Source of the DNA: Rhizobium indicum
Lineage (GTDB): Bacteria > Pseudomonadota > Alphaproteobacteria > Rhizobiales > Rhizobiaceae
Length of the DNA: 64,000 bases
Direction: 5' to 3'
Assembly (NCBI RefSeq): GCF_005862305.2
Contig: NZ_CP054021.1
Span: forward strand, 3,512,501 to 3,576,500
In this document: positions 1-7,407 of the stretch, in pieces
Position numbering within the stretch: position 1 is the first letter of the stretch
Layout: the number at the start of each line of letters is the position of its first letter
Position numbers and translations under genes: made by a program
Notes under the pieces: model-generated
Seen by the model: only the letters and a program-made list of their open reading frames with translations
What the model was told of the DNA's origin: nothing
Databases searched by the model: none

Positions 1-408
1 GACCGCGAGAATATCCGCATCGTCGGCGACCGGTTCGTCTTCCAATCGGAAGTGCTGTTTCCCTCGGGCGGCGCCGATCTCAACCCGGAGGGGCAGACCG
101 AGATGGCGAAGCTTGCTAGCGCCCTTCTCGATCTCGCCAAAGAAATTCCGCCCGAGATCAACTGGGTGCTGCGCGTCGATGGCCATACCGACAATGTGCC
201 GCTTGGCGGAACTGGCCGCTATCGCGACAATTGGGAACTCTCCTCGGCGCGCGCGATTTCGGTCGTCAAATTCCTGATTGCACAAGGCGTGCCGGCCGAC
301 CGGCTGGTTGCCGCCGGCTTCGGCGAGTTCCAGCCGATCGCGCCTGGCGATACACCGGATGCGCGCTCTACCAACCGCCGCATCGAGCTGAAGCTGACCG
401 AGAAGTGA
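1..408 (+). CDS. OmpA/MotB-type peptidoglycan-binding protein, C-terminal part
   Basis: The frame is open from the first base, so the N-terminus lies outside the window. The visible 135 residues form an OmpA-like C-terminal domain: an F-P-S-G-G-A-D-L entry segment, then V-D-G-H-T-D-N-V-P and the N-W-E-L-S-x-x-R-A helix, and a closing T-N-R-R-I-E-L. In this family that fold holds the diaminopimelate side chain of peptidoglycan. In rhizobia such domains occur in MotB-like envelope proteins with an N-terminal membrane helix and a coiled coil, but that part cannot be seen here. It is convergent with the sigma factor gene, with six bases between the stop codons. Confidence 0.85.
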   Translation, partial: DRENIRIVGDRFVFQSEVLFPSGGADLNPEGQTEMAKLASALLDLAKEIPPEINWVLRVDGHTDNVPLGGTGRYRDNWELSSARAISVVKFLIAQGVPADRLVAAGFGEFQPIAPGDTPDARSTNRRIELKLTEK

Positions 409-414
409 TTAACA

Positions 415-1665
415 TCATATCGCCTGCCGCGCGTCCTTTAGCCGGCCGGCGAGGAAATCGCGCACGGCGGGGCTGTCGCTGAGGCCGATTGCTGTCATAT
501 AGGCATCGGCTGCCGCGGTATGATCGCCGACCTGGGTCAGGAGAAAGGCACGCACCGCCCAGTAGGGCTGGTAGCTTGCGATGTCGCGCGGATCGAGCTT
601 GTCGAGCTGCTCCAGCCCGGCAGCGGCGCTCGAGGCCCTGCCGATCACCGCAGCCTGGCTGACGCGCGCACCCAGCGTCGGCTTCATCATCACCAGCGCT
701 GCGTAGAGTGTCGTCAGCGCCTGCCAGTCGGTCGTTCCCGATAGCCGGCGCGCCGCATGCACGGACTGGATCGCCGCCTGGCACTGGAAGGGGCCGAAAC
801 GGTCGAAGCTGCCGGCCTTGCGCAGCAGCGCATCCGCCTCGGCAATCATGATCGCGTTCCACGCAGTCGTATCCTGCTCATCCAACGGCACATATCGGCC
901 ATCGCCGCCGCGCCGGGCGCTGCGGCGGGCTTCGCAGTGAAGCATCAGCGAGAGCAGGCCAACAGCTTCCGGTTCGTCCGGCAGCACCGCCAGAAGCGCA
1001 CGGCCGAGCCAGATCGCTTCGCCGGCGAGCGAATGGCGTTCGTTCTCTCCGTCAAGACCGTCCCAGCCGAGACCGTAAGCCGCGTAGATCGCCGAAAGCA
1101 CCGCCGCCAACCGCCCCGGCAACGCGGGGCGAGGCGGAACGGCGAAGGGAATGCCGGCATCGCGGATCTTCACCTTGGCCCGCACCAGCCGCTGGCTCAT
1201 CGCCTCCGGTGAGACGACGAACGATCGGGCGATGATCTTTGCTTCGATGCCAGGAACGGTCTGCAGCATCAGCGCCGTATGCACGGAGCTGTCGATGGCG
1301 GGATGGGTGCAGGCAAACAGCAGCTTCAGCCGCTCATCGGGAAAGACGGCGCTGCCGGCCGCATTCATGCGTTCCTCCGCCTCCTCGAAAGCGACCGATA
1401 TCGTCGTTTGCGCATTGGCCTCGACAGTGCGGTGGCGGGCAGCCTGCATGAGGTTGCGGCGGGCAGCCACCAGCAGCCAGGCTTCCGGATTGCCAGGAAT
1501 GCCGCGCTCCGGCCAGACGCGAAGCGCCGAAGCCAGCGCTTCCGACAATGCATCTTCTGCCGCCGGCACGTCGCGCGAGCGGGCGGCGAGAAAGGCGATC
1601 AGCTTGCCGTAGGACTGACGCGCCACCTTTTCGGCAGCGCGTCCGGCATCGGGCGGCATGACCAC
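415..1665 (-). CDS. ECF sigma factor with long C-terminal extension (ECF42-like)
   Basis: A 416-residue sigma-70 family protein, about twice the length of an ordinary ECF sigma factor. Sigma region 2 lies at about residues 15-90 (A-E-D-A-L-S-E-A followed by P-x-x-P-E-A-W-L-L). Region 4 lies at about 115-175, with a helix-turn-helix ending in S-P-E-A-M-S-Q-R-L-V-R-A-K. Residues from about 185 on are the helical extension (DUF6596-like) typical of the ECF42 group. The partner gene just upstream encodes a DGPF/YCII protein, the known genomic companion of ECF42 factors. No anti-sigma factor is next to it, and in this group the extension itself is thought to control activity. Start: GTG at 1665, one base after the partner's stop; an ATG two codons later is an alternative. 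Confidence 0.88.
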   Translation of the reverse strand: MVMPPDAGRAAEKVARQSYGKLIAFLAARSRDVPAAEDALSEALASALRVWPERGIPGNPEAWLLVAARRNLMQAARHRTVEANAQTTISVAFEEAEERMNAAGSAVFPDERLKLLFACTHPAIDSSVHTALMLQTVPGIEAKIIARSFVVSPEAMSQRLVRAKVKIRDAGIPFAVPPRPALPGRLAAVLSAIYAAYGLGWDGLDGENERHSLAGEAIWLGRALLAVLPDEPEAVGLLSLMLHCEARRSARRGGDGRYVPLDEQDTTAWNAIMIAEADALLRKAGSFDRFGPFQCQAAIQSVHAARRLSGTTDWQALTTLYAALVMMKPTLGARVSQAAVIGRASSAAAGLEQLDKLDPRDIASYQPYWAVRAFLLTQVGDHTAAADAYMTAIGLSDSPAVRDFLAGRLKDARQAI

Positions 1666-1666
1666 C

Positions 1667-2005
1667 TCACATCTGCAGGCGCGGGCGCACCTCGACCGAA
1701 CCCTTGTCGGAGATCGGAACGCGGATTGCCCATTCGAGTGCGGTGTCCATGTCAGGGACGTCGATCAGATAGAAGCCGCCGAGCTGTTCCTTGCCGTCCG
1801 GATAGGGGCCGTCCTGGACATCATGGTCCTCGCCTTTGCGGCGCACGATCGTGCCGGTTTCCGGGCCTGTCAGCCCGGCGCCGCCAGTCATGATCCCTGC
1901 CTGGGCGAGCGCCTGGCTGTAGGCGACCCAGCCGTCGCGATAGGCGGGATCGCTACGGCGGGCGAAATCCTCGGCGGCTTCGCGAATGATGAGAGCATAT
2001 TGCAT
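1667..2005 (-). CDS. YCII-related (DGPF domain) protein
   Basis: A 112-residue single-domain protein of the YCII/DGPF family (ferredoxin-like fold). The family motif is visible as D-G-P-Y followed by K-E-Q-L-G-G-F-Y-L-I-D-V-P-D. The start is ATG at 2005, preceded by AGGAG seven bases upstream; the frame is open further upstream but without a ribosome site. It is the first gene of a two-gene unit with the ECF42-like sigma factor, whose start lies one base after this stop. Such proteins are co-transcribed with, and probably controlled by, their sigma factor. The biochemical role is not established; some family members act on small chlorinated or heterocyclic molecules. Confidence 0.88.
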   Translation of the reverse strand: MQYALIIREAAEDFARRSDPAYRDGWVAYSQALAQAGIMTGGAGLTGPETGTIVRRKGEDHDVQDGPYPDGKEQLGGFYLIDVPDMDTALEWAIRVPISDKGSVEVRPRLQM

Positions 2006-2273
2006 GGAAAACTCCTGATCTCGTTGCTGACGTTGATCCGGGCATGCCGATAGCGGGGATCCAGATCCCGAAAACCGTGAAGCCCGGCGGAGCGGTGGGG
2101 CCGTTCCGAAACAATGAGGCGCGGCCACCGGTCGTTTCGACATGGTTTTCAAAAAAATATGCGAAAAAGAAAAATGGCGCCGAAAATCGCAAGCGGGCCA
2201 GGCTCAAGGGCGCCGGCGCTGCTTACGGGCGCGAAAGGGCAGGGCGGCAATCACGCCGCCGCCGCCGGTCTGC

Positions 2274-2462
2274 TCAGGACTCGGCCTTCGTCTGGTCGAC
2301 GACCTCGGCGCTTGGCGTGTTCTTCTTGATGGATTCGATGGCACTCACGGCGGACGCCTTCGCCTTGTAGCCTTCGGACAGGAACATGGTTTCCCCGTTC
2401 GATGCCTTGAAGCGGAAGCGGAACTCGCCGGCCTTATCCTTATAGACTTCGAATTTATACAT
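2274..2462 (-). CDS. YegP-like DUF1508 protein
   Basis: A 62-residue protein with one DUF1508 repeat: an M-Y-K-F-E-V-Y-K-D start, then G-E-F-R-F-R-F-K-A-S-N-G-E-x-M-F and S-E-G-Y-x-x-K-A-S-A-x-x-A-I-E-S-I. This is half of the two-repeat YegP of enteric bacteria. The family's function is unknown. The start at 2462 is chosen for the GGGAG ribosome site just upstream; an ATG twelve codons earlier would add residues the family lacks. It appears to be a monocistronic gene. Confidence 0.85.
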   Translation of the reverse strand: MYKFEVYKDKAGEFRFRFKASNGETMFLSEGYKAKASAVSAIESIKKNTPSAEVVDQTKAES

Positions 2463-2632
2463 AGATGTCTCCCGAAATCCCAAAACGCTGAATTGCAACC
2501 ATCAGCTTAGTGGAGGCTAGATCAAAATGGCGAGCTTTTCCACTGCCTTAATCAGGATTGGGTTGCTTAGCGTCCAATTGTCACCGTTTCTATTGGACGC
2601 AAGCGAATGAGGGCGGCAGCGCCTATGCCCGA

Positions 2633-2741
2633 GAACAGGATGATCTCAGGCCGGATCGGCCTAAAATCTGAATCCTGTTCTCATTTAAAGAATAGAGCAT
2701 GACGTCATCCGAAAACCGCTCACACTTTGCGGATCATGCTC
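2633..2741. repeat. Mosaic intergenic repeat, copy 1
   Basis: Two adjoining imperfect hairpins. The first is bounded by GAACAGGAT and ATCCTGTTC with an inner GGCC..GGCC pair; the second is bounded by GAGCATGA and TCATGCTC. The same arrangement with closely similar sequence occurs at 19688-19794. This is the pattern of the rhizobial intergenic mosaic elements (RIME-type). It sits just downstream of the TctC-like gene's stop. Confidence 0.85.
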
Positions 2742-2745
2742 GGCA

Positions 2746-3738
2746 TCACTCCATCTGGATGTTCGCGCCCTTGACGACCGGTTCCCATTTGGCGAGTTCG
2801 GCCTTCACATGGGCGGCGAGTTCCTCCGGCGTCGAGCCGACGATGGTGGCGCTGAATTCCTTCATCCGTTCCGCAACGGCAGGGTCGGCGAGCGCTTTCT
2901 TGGCCGAGGCGTTAAGGCGCGTCACGACCTCGCTCGGCGTCTTGGCCGGGGCGAAAAGCGCGTTCCAGGTGTAGGTCTCGTAACCTGGAATGCCTGACTC
3001 GGCGACGGTCGGTACGTCGGGGAAGGAGGGCGCGCGCTCGGCCGTGGTCACCGCCAGCGCCCGCAGAGTGCCGGCCTTGATGTGGCTCGACGAGGAGGGC
3101 AGGTTGTCGAACATGATCGGCACCTGGTTGCCGATGACGTCGTTCAATGCCGGACCGGCACCCTTATAGGGGATGTGCTGCATGCTGACGCCGGCCATGG
3201 ACTTGAAGAGTTCACCGGAAAGATGCAACGGCGTGCCGTTGCCCGATGAGGCGTAGCTGTATTTGTCGGGCTCGGCCTTCAGCAGGGCGACCAGTTCCTG
3301 CACGGTCTTTGCCGGCAGTTCCGGGTTGACGACCAGCACATTCGGCACGACGACGAGCAGCGAGATCGGCGCGAAATCCTTTTCGGCGTCATAGGGCGTC
3401 GATTTCAGGATCAGCGGATTGAGGGCGTGGGTCGCGACCGTGCCCATCAGGATGGTGTAGCCGTCCGGTTCGGCGCGGGCGACGTTACCGGCGCCGAGAT
3501 TGCCGCCGGCGCCGGCGACGTTCTGGACGATTACCTGTTGGCCGAGATCCTCCGACATCTTCTGCGCGACGATGCGGGCGACGACATCGGTCGAGCCGCC
3601 GGCCGCGAAGGGCACGACCATAGTGATCGCGCGATCGGGAAAATCCGCAGCAGCGGCAGACGCGCCGACGGCAAGGGCCGCAAGCGCACCGAAACCGAGC
3701 GCAAGGCCCGTACGTCGCGTCATATCGAAAAGCGCCAT
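2746..3738 (-). CDS. TctC/Bug-family periplasmic solute-binding protein
   Basis: A 330-residue extracytoplasmic receptor of the tripartite tricarboxylate transporter type. A signal peptide covers about residues 1-32 and ends in A-S-A-A-A-A-D. The mature protein begins with the family's F-P-D-R-A-I-T-M-V-V-P-F-A-A-G-G-S-T-D, the loop that holds the ligand carboxylate, and has S-Y-A-S-S-G-N-G-T-P and the I-P-Y-K-G strand. GGAGGAG lies just before the ATG at 3738. No tctA or tctB membrane gene is adjacent, so it is an orphan receptor that would have to work with a transporter elsewhere or in signalling. The ligand, probably a small organic acid, cannot be told from sequence. Confidence 0.9.
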   Translation of the reverse strand: MALFDMTRRTGLALGFGALAALAVGASAAAADFPDRAITMVVPFAAGGSTDVVARIVAQKMSEDLGQQVIVQNVAGAGGNLGAGNVARAEPDGYTILMGTVATHALNPLILKSTPYDAEKDFAPISLLVVVPNVLVVNPELPAKTVQELVALLKAEPDKYSYASSGNGTPLHLSGELFKSMAGVSMQHIPYKGAGPALNDVIGNQVPIMFDNLPSSSSHIKAGTLRALAVTTAERAPSFPDVPTVAESGIPGYETYTWNALFAPAKTPSEVVTRLNASAKKALADPAVAERMKEFSATIVGSTPEELAAHVKAELAKWEPVVKGANIQME

Positions 3739-3881
3739 TCCTATCTCCTCCCAAGGATTTCAGCAGCAATATCCCCACCCCGGGGAATGAAGAGGTTAGG
3801 GCAGGACGCGCGAAAGACAACCGCAGAGAAGCGCGGCGGGTTCAGACTTTAGTCGCTGTTGGCGGGAGAAGTGCGCGCCGG

Positions 3882-5684
3882 CTATTTCGCGGCGGCGAGC
3901 ACATCCTCATTGGCGGCGTCGAATTGCAGCCGCGCCAGCCGCGCATAGATGCCGCCGTGACGGATCAGGCTCTGATGCGTGCCCTCTTCGACGACCCGGC
4001 CCTGATCCATGACGAGAATACGGTCGGCCTTCAGCACGGTTGCCAGGCGATGGGCGATGACGAGCGTCGTGCGGCCGTCCACCAGGCCGTCAAGCGCCTT
4101 CTGCACCAGCGTTTCGCTTTCGGCGTCAAGCGCGGAGGTTGCCTCGTCGAGCAGCAGCACGGGCGCGTTCTTCAGGATGGCGCGGGCAATGGCGATGCGC
4201 TGTCGCTGGCCGCCGGAGAGCGTGATGCCGCGTTCGCCGACCTCGGTCTCATAACCCTGGTCCAGCCGGGCGATGAATTCGTCGGCCTGCGCGGCAAGAG
4301 CTGCGGCGCGGACCTCGTCACGCGAGGCGCCGGGACGGCCGAAGGCGATGTTGTCATGGATCGAGGCGGCAAAGATGGTGACGTCCTGCGGCACGATGGC
4401 GATGCGCTGGCGCAGCTCGTCGGGCGTCGTCAGCTGCGCATCGACACCGTCGATCTTCACGCTGCCCTGCTGCGGATCGTAGAAGCGCAGCAGCAGCGAA
4501 AAGACGGTGCTCTTGCCGGCACCGGAAGGGCCGACGATGGCGACGGTCTCACCTGGCGTGACCGCGAAGCTTAAACCATGCAGCGCCGATTTGCCGGGGC
4601 GCGAGGGATAGGCAAAATGCACGCCGGAAAATTCGACGCGGCCGCGGCTGGGCGAGGGAAGCGGCTCAGGGCTGGCGGGTGCTGCGATCGGCGAGACCTC
4701 GTCGAGAAGCTCGGTCAGCCGGTCTGCGGCACCGGCTGCCTGCGAGAGTTCACCCCAGACCTCTGACAGCGCGCCCAGCGAACCGGCGGAGATGACGGCA
4801 TAGAGCAGGAACTGGCCGAGCGTGCCGGCCGAAAGCGTGCCGGCAAGCACGCTGTGGGCGCCGACCCAAAGAACGGCGACGACGCTGCCGAAGATCAGCG
4901 TGATGGCGATCCCGGTCAGCAGCGCGCGCGAGCGGATGGCGGCGCGGGCGGCCTCATAGGCGGATTCGACGGCGGTGCCGTAACGCGTCGCTGCGGCATC
5001 CTCGCCGTTGAAGGCCTGGACGGTGCGGGTCGCGGCGATCGTCTCGTTGGCGAAGGCGGAGGCATCGGCGAGCGTATCCTGGGCGGCGCGTGAGCGCTTG
5101 CGCACCGAGCGGCCGAAGGCGACGAGCGGGAAGACAATCAGCGGGATCGCTCCGATGACGAGGCTCGAAAGCTTCGGCGAGGTGACGATCATCATGCCCA
5201 TGGCGCCGATACAGAGGATGAAGTTCCTGAGCGCCACCGAGGCGGTGGCGCCGACGGCGGACTTGATCTGTGTCGTATCGGCGGTCAGCCGCGAGACGAT
5301 CTCACCCGATTGATTGACGTCGAAGAAGGAGGGCGACAGCCTTGTCACATGGGAAAAGACATCGCGGCGAAGATCGGCGACGATGCGCTCGCCGATGGTG
5401 ATGACGAAATAATAGCGCAGCGCGCTGGCGACCGCGAGCACGATGGCCATGACCATCAGCATGGCGAAGTAGCTGTTGATGAAGCGGCCGTCGGACTGGG
5501 TGAAGCCGTGATCGATCATGCGACGCACGGCGAGCGGCAGCGCCAGCGAGGTGATGGCGGCAAGCGCCAGCGACATCAGCGCACCGGCCACCAGGCCGCG
5601 GTAGCGCATGACATAGGGCATCAGCCTGCCGAGCGGTCGCAGCGATCGCTTCTTGTTTTCCTCAGCCCGTGTCTGCTCTGCCAA
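3882..5684 (-). CDS. ABC exporter, fused permease and ATPase (MsbA/LmrA type)
   Basis: A 600-residue half-transporter that would act as a homodimer in the inner membrane. Six membrane helices lie at about residues 28-50, 70-92, 145-168, 172-192, 253-275 and 285-305. The ATPase follows: Walker A G-P-S-G-A-G-K-S at 385-392, signature L-S-G-G-Q at 489-493, Walker B ending D-E-A at 513-515 and the switch histidine at 545. Organisation fits exporters of lipids, drugs or polysaccharide; the substrate cannot be assigned. The start is a TTG codon at 5684 with GGAGA five bases upstream. It is divergent from rpmE. Confidence 0.9.
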   Translation of the reverse strand: MAEQTRAEENKKRSLRPLGRLMPYVMRYRGLVAGALMSLALAAITSLALPLAVRRMIDHGFTQSDGRFINSYFAMLMVMAIVLAVASALRYYFVITIGERIVADLRRDVFSHVTRLSPSFFDVNQSGEIVSRLTADTTQIKSAVGATASVALRNFILCIGAMGMMIVTSPKLSSLVIGAIPLIVFPLVAFGRSVRKRSRAAQDTLADASAFANETIAATRTVQAFNGEDAAATRYGTAVESAYEAARAAIRSRALLTGIAITLIFGSVVAVLWVGAHSVLAGTLSAGTLGQFLLYAVISAGSLGALSEVWGELSQAAGAADRLTELLDEVSPIAAPASPEPLPSPSRGRVEFSGVHFAYPSRPGKSALHGLSFAVTPGETVAIVGPSGAGKSTVFSLLLRFYDPQQGSVKIDGVDAQLTTPDELRQRIAIVPQDVTIFAASIHDNIAFGRPGASRDEVRAAALAAQADEFIARLDQGYETEVGERGITLSGGQRQRIAIARAILKNAPVLLLDEATSALDAESETLVQKALDGLVDGRTTLVIAHRLATVLKADRILVMDQGRVVEEGTHQSLIRHGGIYARLARLQFDAANEDVLAAAK

Positions 5685-5732
5685 ATCGTCTCCGATCGCC
5701 CGCAGGACCCGCGCAATGCGGCCTGTTGGCTC

Positions 5733-5761
5733 TTGTTATCTAGGCGTCCTTCATGTATAGG
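5733..5761 (+). promoter_or_regulatory. Probable sigma-70 promoter of rpmE
   Basis: TTGTTA and TATAGG hexamers separated by 17 bases, about 120 bases upstream of the rpmE start and on its strand. It sits in the divergent gap with the ABC exporter gene. Confidence 0.5.
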
Positions 5762-5777
5762 CACCGCATCCTAATGG

Positions 5778-5812
5778 GAAGCCGTAGCCATCCGACTGCG
5801 GCTTCATTTATT
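5778..5812 (+). promoter_or_regulatory. Leader hairpin upstream of rpmE
   Basis: A ten-base-pair stem (GAAGCCGTAG / CTGCGGCTTC, one G-U pair) with an eight-base loop, followed by ATTTATT. It lies between the predicted promoter and the rpmE start. It looks like an attenuator or protein-binding site, since no plus-strand gene precedes it that would need a terminator. Confidence 0.45.
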
Positions 5813-5876
5813 CAATCGGTTCGTTGGCCGCAACTGCATGCGGCAAATTGAACTCCGGTATCGCAGGAAGATTGTT

Positions 5877-6098
5877 ATGAAGGCAGGCATCCATCCCGAA
5901 TATCACATGATCAAGGTGGTCATGACCGATGGCACTGAGTACGAAACCCGCTCGACCTGGGGTTCGGAAGGCGCTGTCATGAACCTCGAAATCGACTCCA
6001 AGTCGCATCCGGCCTGGACCGGCGGCAACCAGCAGCTCATGGACCGCGGTGGCCGCGTTTCCAAGTTCAACAAGCGCTTCGGCGGTCTCGGCCTCTAA
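5877..6098 (+). CDS. rpmE: 50S ribosomal protein L31
   Basis: A 73-residue protein matching alphaproteobacterial L31: [10 protein letters not shown], then S-T-W-G-S-E-G, S-H-P-A-W-T-G and the [10 protein letters not shown]-terminus. No cysteines are present, so it is the zinc-free form. The start at 5877 has GGAAG seven bases upstream; upstream in-frame codons have no family support. It is followed by a strong terminator at 6127-6150. L31 bridges the large and small subunits. Confidence 0.97.
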   Translation: MKAGIHPEYHMIKVVMTDGTEYETRSTWGSEGAVMNLEIDSKSHPAWTGGNQQLMDRGGRVSKFNKRFGGLGL

Positions 6099-6126
6099 TC
6101 GCTTTTGCTCGACGGAATTCGAAGAG

Positions 6127-6150
6127 AGCCCGGTTTCGCCGGGCTTTTTT
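6127..6150 (+). terminator. Rho-independent terminator of rpmE
   Basis: AGCCCGG / CCGGGCT stem with a short loop followed by six T, 28 bases after the rpmE stop. Confidence 0.9.
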
Positions 6151-6165
6151 GCGTTTGCAACGGCT

Positions 6166-6208
6166 TACAGTGCCGCGCGTCTTTTGGGACGCGTAAAGGA
6201 CGCTGTAG
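6166..6208. repeat. Small hairpin repeat, copy A
   Basis: An imperfect inverted repeat of about 43 bases running from TACAGTGCC to GACGCTGTA, with an inner GCGTC/GACGC stem. Near-identical elements occur at 33499-33539 and, inverted, at 43096-43139, so this is a dispersed family and not a terminator specific to one gene. Confidence 0.8.
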
Positions 6209-6287
6209 GGATGCGGGCTTCAGCGGCAAACAAAAAACCGGCCACGTAAGACGCAGCCGGTTCGTATTCGAATTCTTGCAGATCTGG

Positions 6288-6803
6288 TCAGTTGTTGCCG
6301 AAGGCGGTCTGCAACAGGGAAAGCTGGGCCTGGACGCTGTTCTGATTATCATGAACGATCACCGCTTCGGACGGGCGGTAGATCTCGCGGTCGAGTAGGG
6401 CGATACGGTTCTGCAAACGCAGCGAGCGTTCGACGAGGTCGCGGAAGGATTCCGGCAGGTCGCCCCAGCCGGGCGCGGCGCGGTCGACGTTGAAGCCGTC
6501 GAGGCGAACCTTGTTCTTTTCGGCCAGCACCTGGTCACGGGACATTTCGCCATTGTTGACGGCGCGCTGCAACAGCAGCCAGGAGGCCATCTGCATCAGG
6601 CGGGTGGTGAGACGCATCGATTCCGCGGCGTAGAGAACCGAGGCCATCCGCGGCAGAACCTTGGAGGCGGCGCGGCCCTGACCGTCGAGATAGGCGGCAG
6701 TCTCTTCGACCAGCGACATGCCTTCCGCATAAAGTGCCTTGAACTGCGAGGATGCAGCGGCGCGGCCTGCAAAACTGATCGTGTTCAATCCAACTTCCGA
6801 CAT
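6288..6803 (-). CDS. rcdA: RcdA-family protein (DUF1465), regulator of CtrA degradation
   Basis: A 171-residue, mostly helical protein matching DUF1465/RcdA: an early F-A-G-R-A-A-A-S-S-Q-F, the A-A-E-S-M-R-L-T-T-R-L-M-Q-M-A-S-W-L-L-L-Q-R-A-V helix, then G-E-M-S and a C-terminal D-R-E-I-Y. In Caulobacter RcdA is an adaptor that helps ClpXP degrade the master regulator CtrA; the rhizobial protein is taken to do the same. The ATG at 6803 is chosen because it starts the conserved part; a GTG seven codons earlier is possible. A CtrA box lies 127 bases upstream, which would close a feedback loop. Confidence 0.88.
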   Translation of the reverse strand: MSEVGLNTISFAGRAAASSQFKALYAEGMSLVEETAAYLDGQGRAASKVLPRMASVLYAAESMRLTTRLMQMASWLLLQRAVNNGEMSRDQVLAEKNKVRLDGFNVDRAAPGWGDLPESFRDLVERSLRLQNRIALLDREIYRPSEAVIVHDNQNSVQAQLSLLQTAFGNN

Positions 6804-6929
6804 CGCAATAGTCCCTGTTCGCACGCAGCTACATATATTCAGGTAACGCCGGCACCGACGGAAAAGTTTCCAGGCCCGGTCTTTATGACTTTAAGATGGT
6901 ATCATTAGCCCAAATGCGCAAGCCGTTTC

Positions 6930-6944
6930 TTAAGAAAGGGTTAA
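6930..6944 (-). promoter_or_regulatory. CtrA box upstream of rcdA
   Basis: A perfect TTAA-N7-TTAA (spacer GAAAGGG), the full CtrA recognition motif, centred about 134 bases before the rcdA start. The motif is symmetric; it is assigned to rcdA by position. Confidence 0.65.
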
Positions 6945-6978
6945 TCTCCACAGTTTCGTGGAAGTGCGCCGGCCATAG

Positions 6979-7080
6979 GAAAAAGAAGAGCCGCAAACGC
7001 GGCTCTCAAGGTAAAACAGGGAGAAAAATCAGACCAATTCACCGCTTGGAAAACTGTCTGAGATCCAGAGGAAATCCGGA
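6979..7080 (-). ncRNA. Candidate structured small RNA upstream of rcdA
   Basis: On the minus strand three stem-loops follow one another in about 100 bases. The first is TCCGGA / TCTGGA around a TTTCC loop (about 7080-7064). The second is TCAGAC / GTCTGA with an inner CCAA / TTGG. Then comes an unpaired CU-rich stretch (TTTTTCTCCCTG) and a terminator hairpin AGAGCCGC / GCGGCTCT with a T-rich tail (6979-7006). There is no convincing reading frame. A CtrA box lies just upstream at 7106-7120. Size and layout resemble the cell-cycle sRNAs described in Sinorhizobium (EcpR1 is about 100 nt with three hairpins), but I cannot confirm homology. Alternatively the hairpin only terminates the DUF1192 transcript. 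Confidence 0.55.
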
Positions 7081-7105
7081 TGAATACAGTAATACCTTAT
7101 AAAGC

Positions 7106-7120
7106 TTAATATTTTATTAA
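7106..7120 (-). promoter_or_regulatory. CtrA box upstream of the candidate small RNA
   Basis: A second perfect TTAA-N7-TTAA (spacer TATTTTA), about 30 bases before the proposed 5' end of the small RNA at 7080. This is the place expected for a CtrA-activated promoter. Confidence 0.6.
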
Positions 7121-7194
7121 CATTGTGCCGGATTAAGACTTGAGGCGGGCTATTTTATCCGCCTATAGCCTTGTTTTTCGGGGTTTTTATCGGA

Positions 7195-7386
7195 TCACGA
7201 GCGGAAGAAGCTCTCCGCCGCCTGCCGCCCGGAGGCTTTGCGGGCGGCCTCGGCCTCAAGACGGGCGATCTCCGTCTTCAGCAATTCCACCCGCGCCTTC
7301 AATTCATCGACCGAAAGCATGGAGAGATCGGCGCCGATCTCATGGGCGACTTTCTTCTGCGGCCGGTCATCATCGATGAAGCTCAT
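7195..7386 (-). CDS. DUF1192 family protein
   Basis: A 63-residue protein with the DUF1192 pattern: D-D-D near the start, an H-x-I-G-x-D-L-S-x-L-S-V-D-E-L segment, then a leucine/isoleucine heptad helix with L-x-x-E-I-A-R-L-E-A-E. It is widespread in alphaproteobacteria with no known function; the C-terminal half looks like a short coiled coil. It lies 21 bases downstream of the MFS gene on the same strand. Confidence 0.85.
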   Translation of the reverse strand: MSFIDDDRPQKKVAHEIGADLSMLSVDELKARVELLKTEIARLEAEAARKASGRQAAESFFRS

Positions 7387-7407
7387 GGTTCGTCCTCCGT
7401 TCGCTGC

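Noticed and set aside
2142..2510. A 122-codon plus-strand frame opposite the YegP-like gene
   Set aside because: The first half is arginine/proline-rich noise and the rest is antisense to the DUF1508 gene.
6978..7006. Hairpin AGAGCCGC/GCGGCTCT as terminator of rcdA or of a plus-strand gene
   Set aside because: The T-run is on the minus strand and the hairpin lies upstream of rcdA, so it must end a transcript that starts further right (the DUF1192 transcript or the proposed small RNA).
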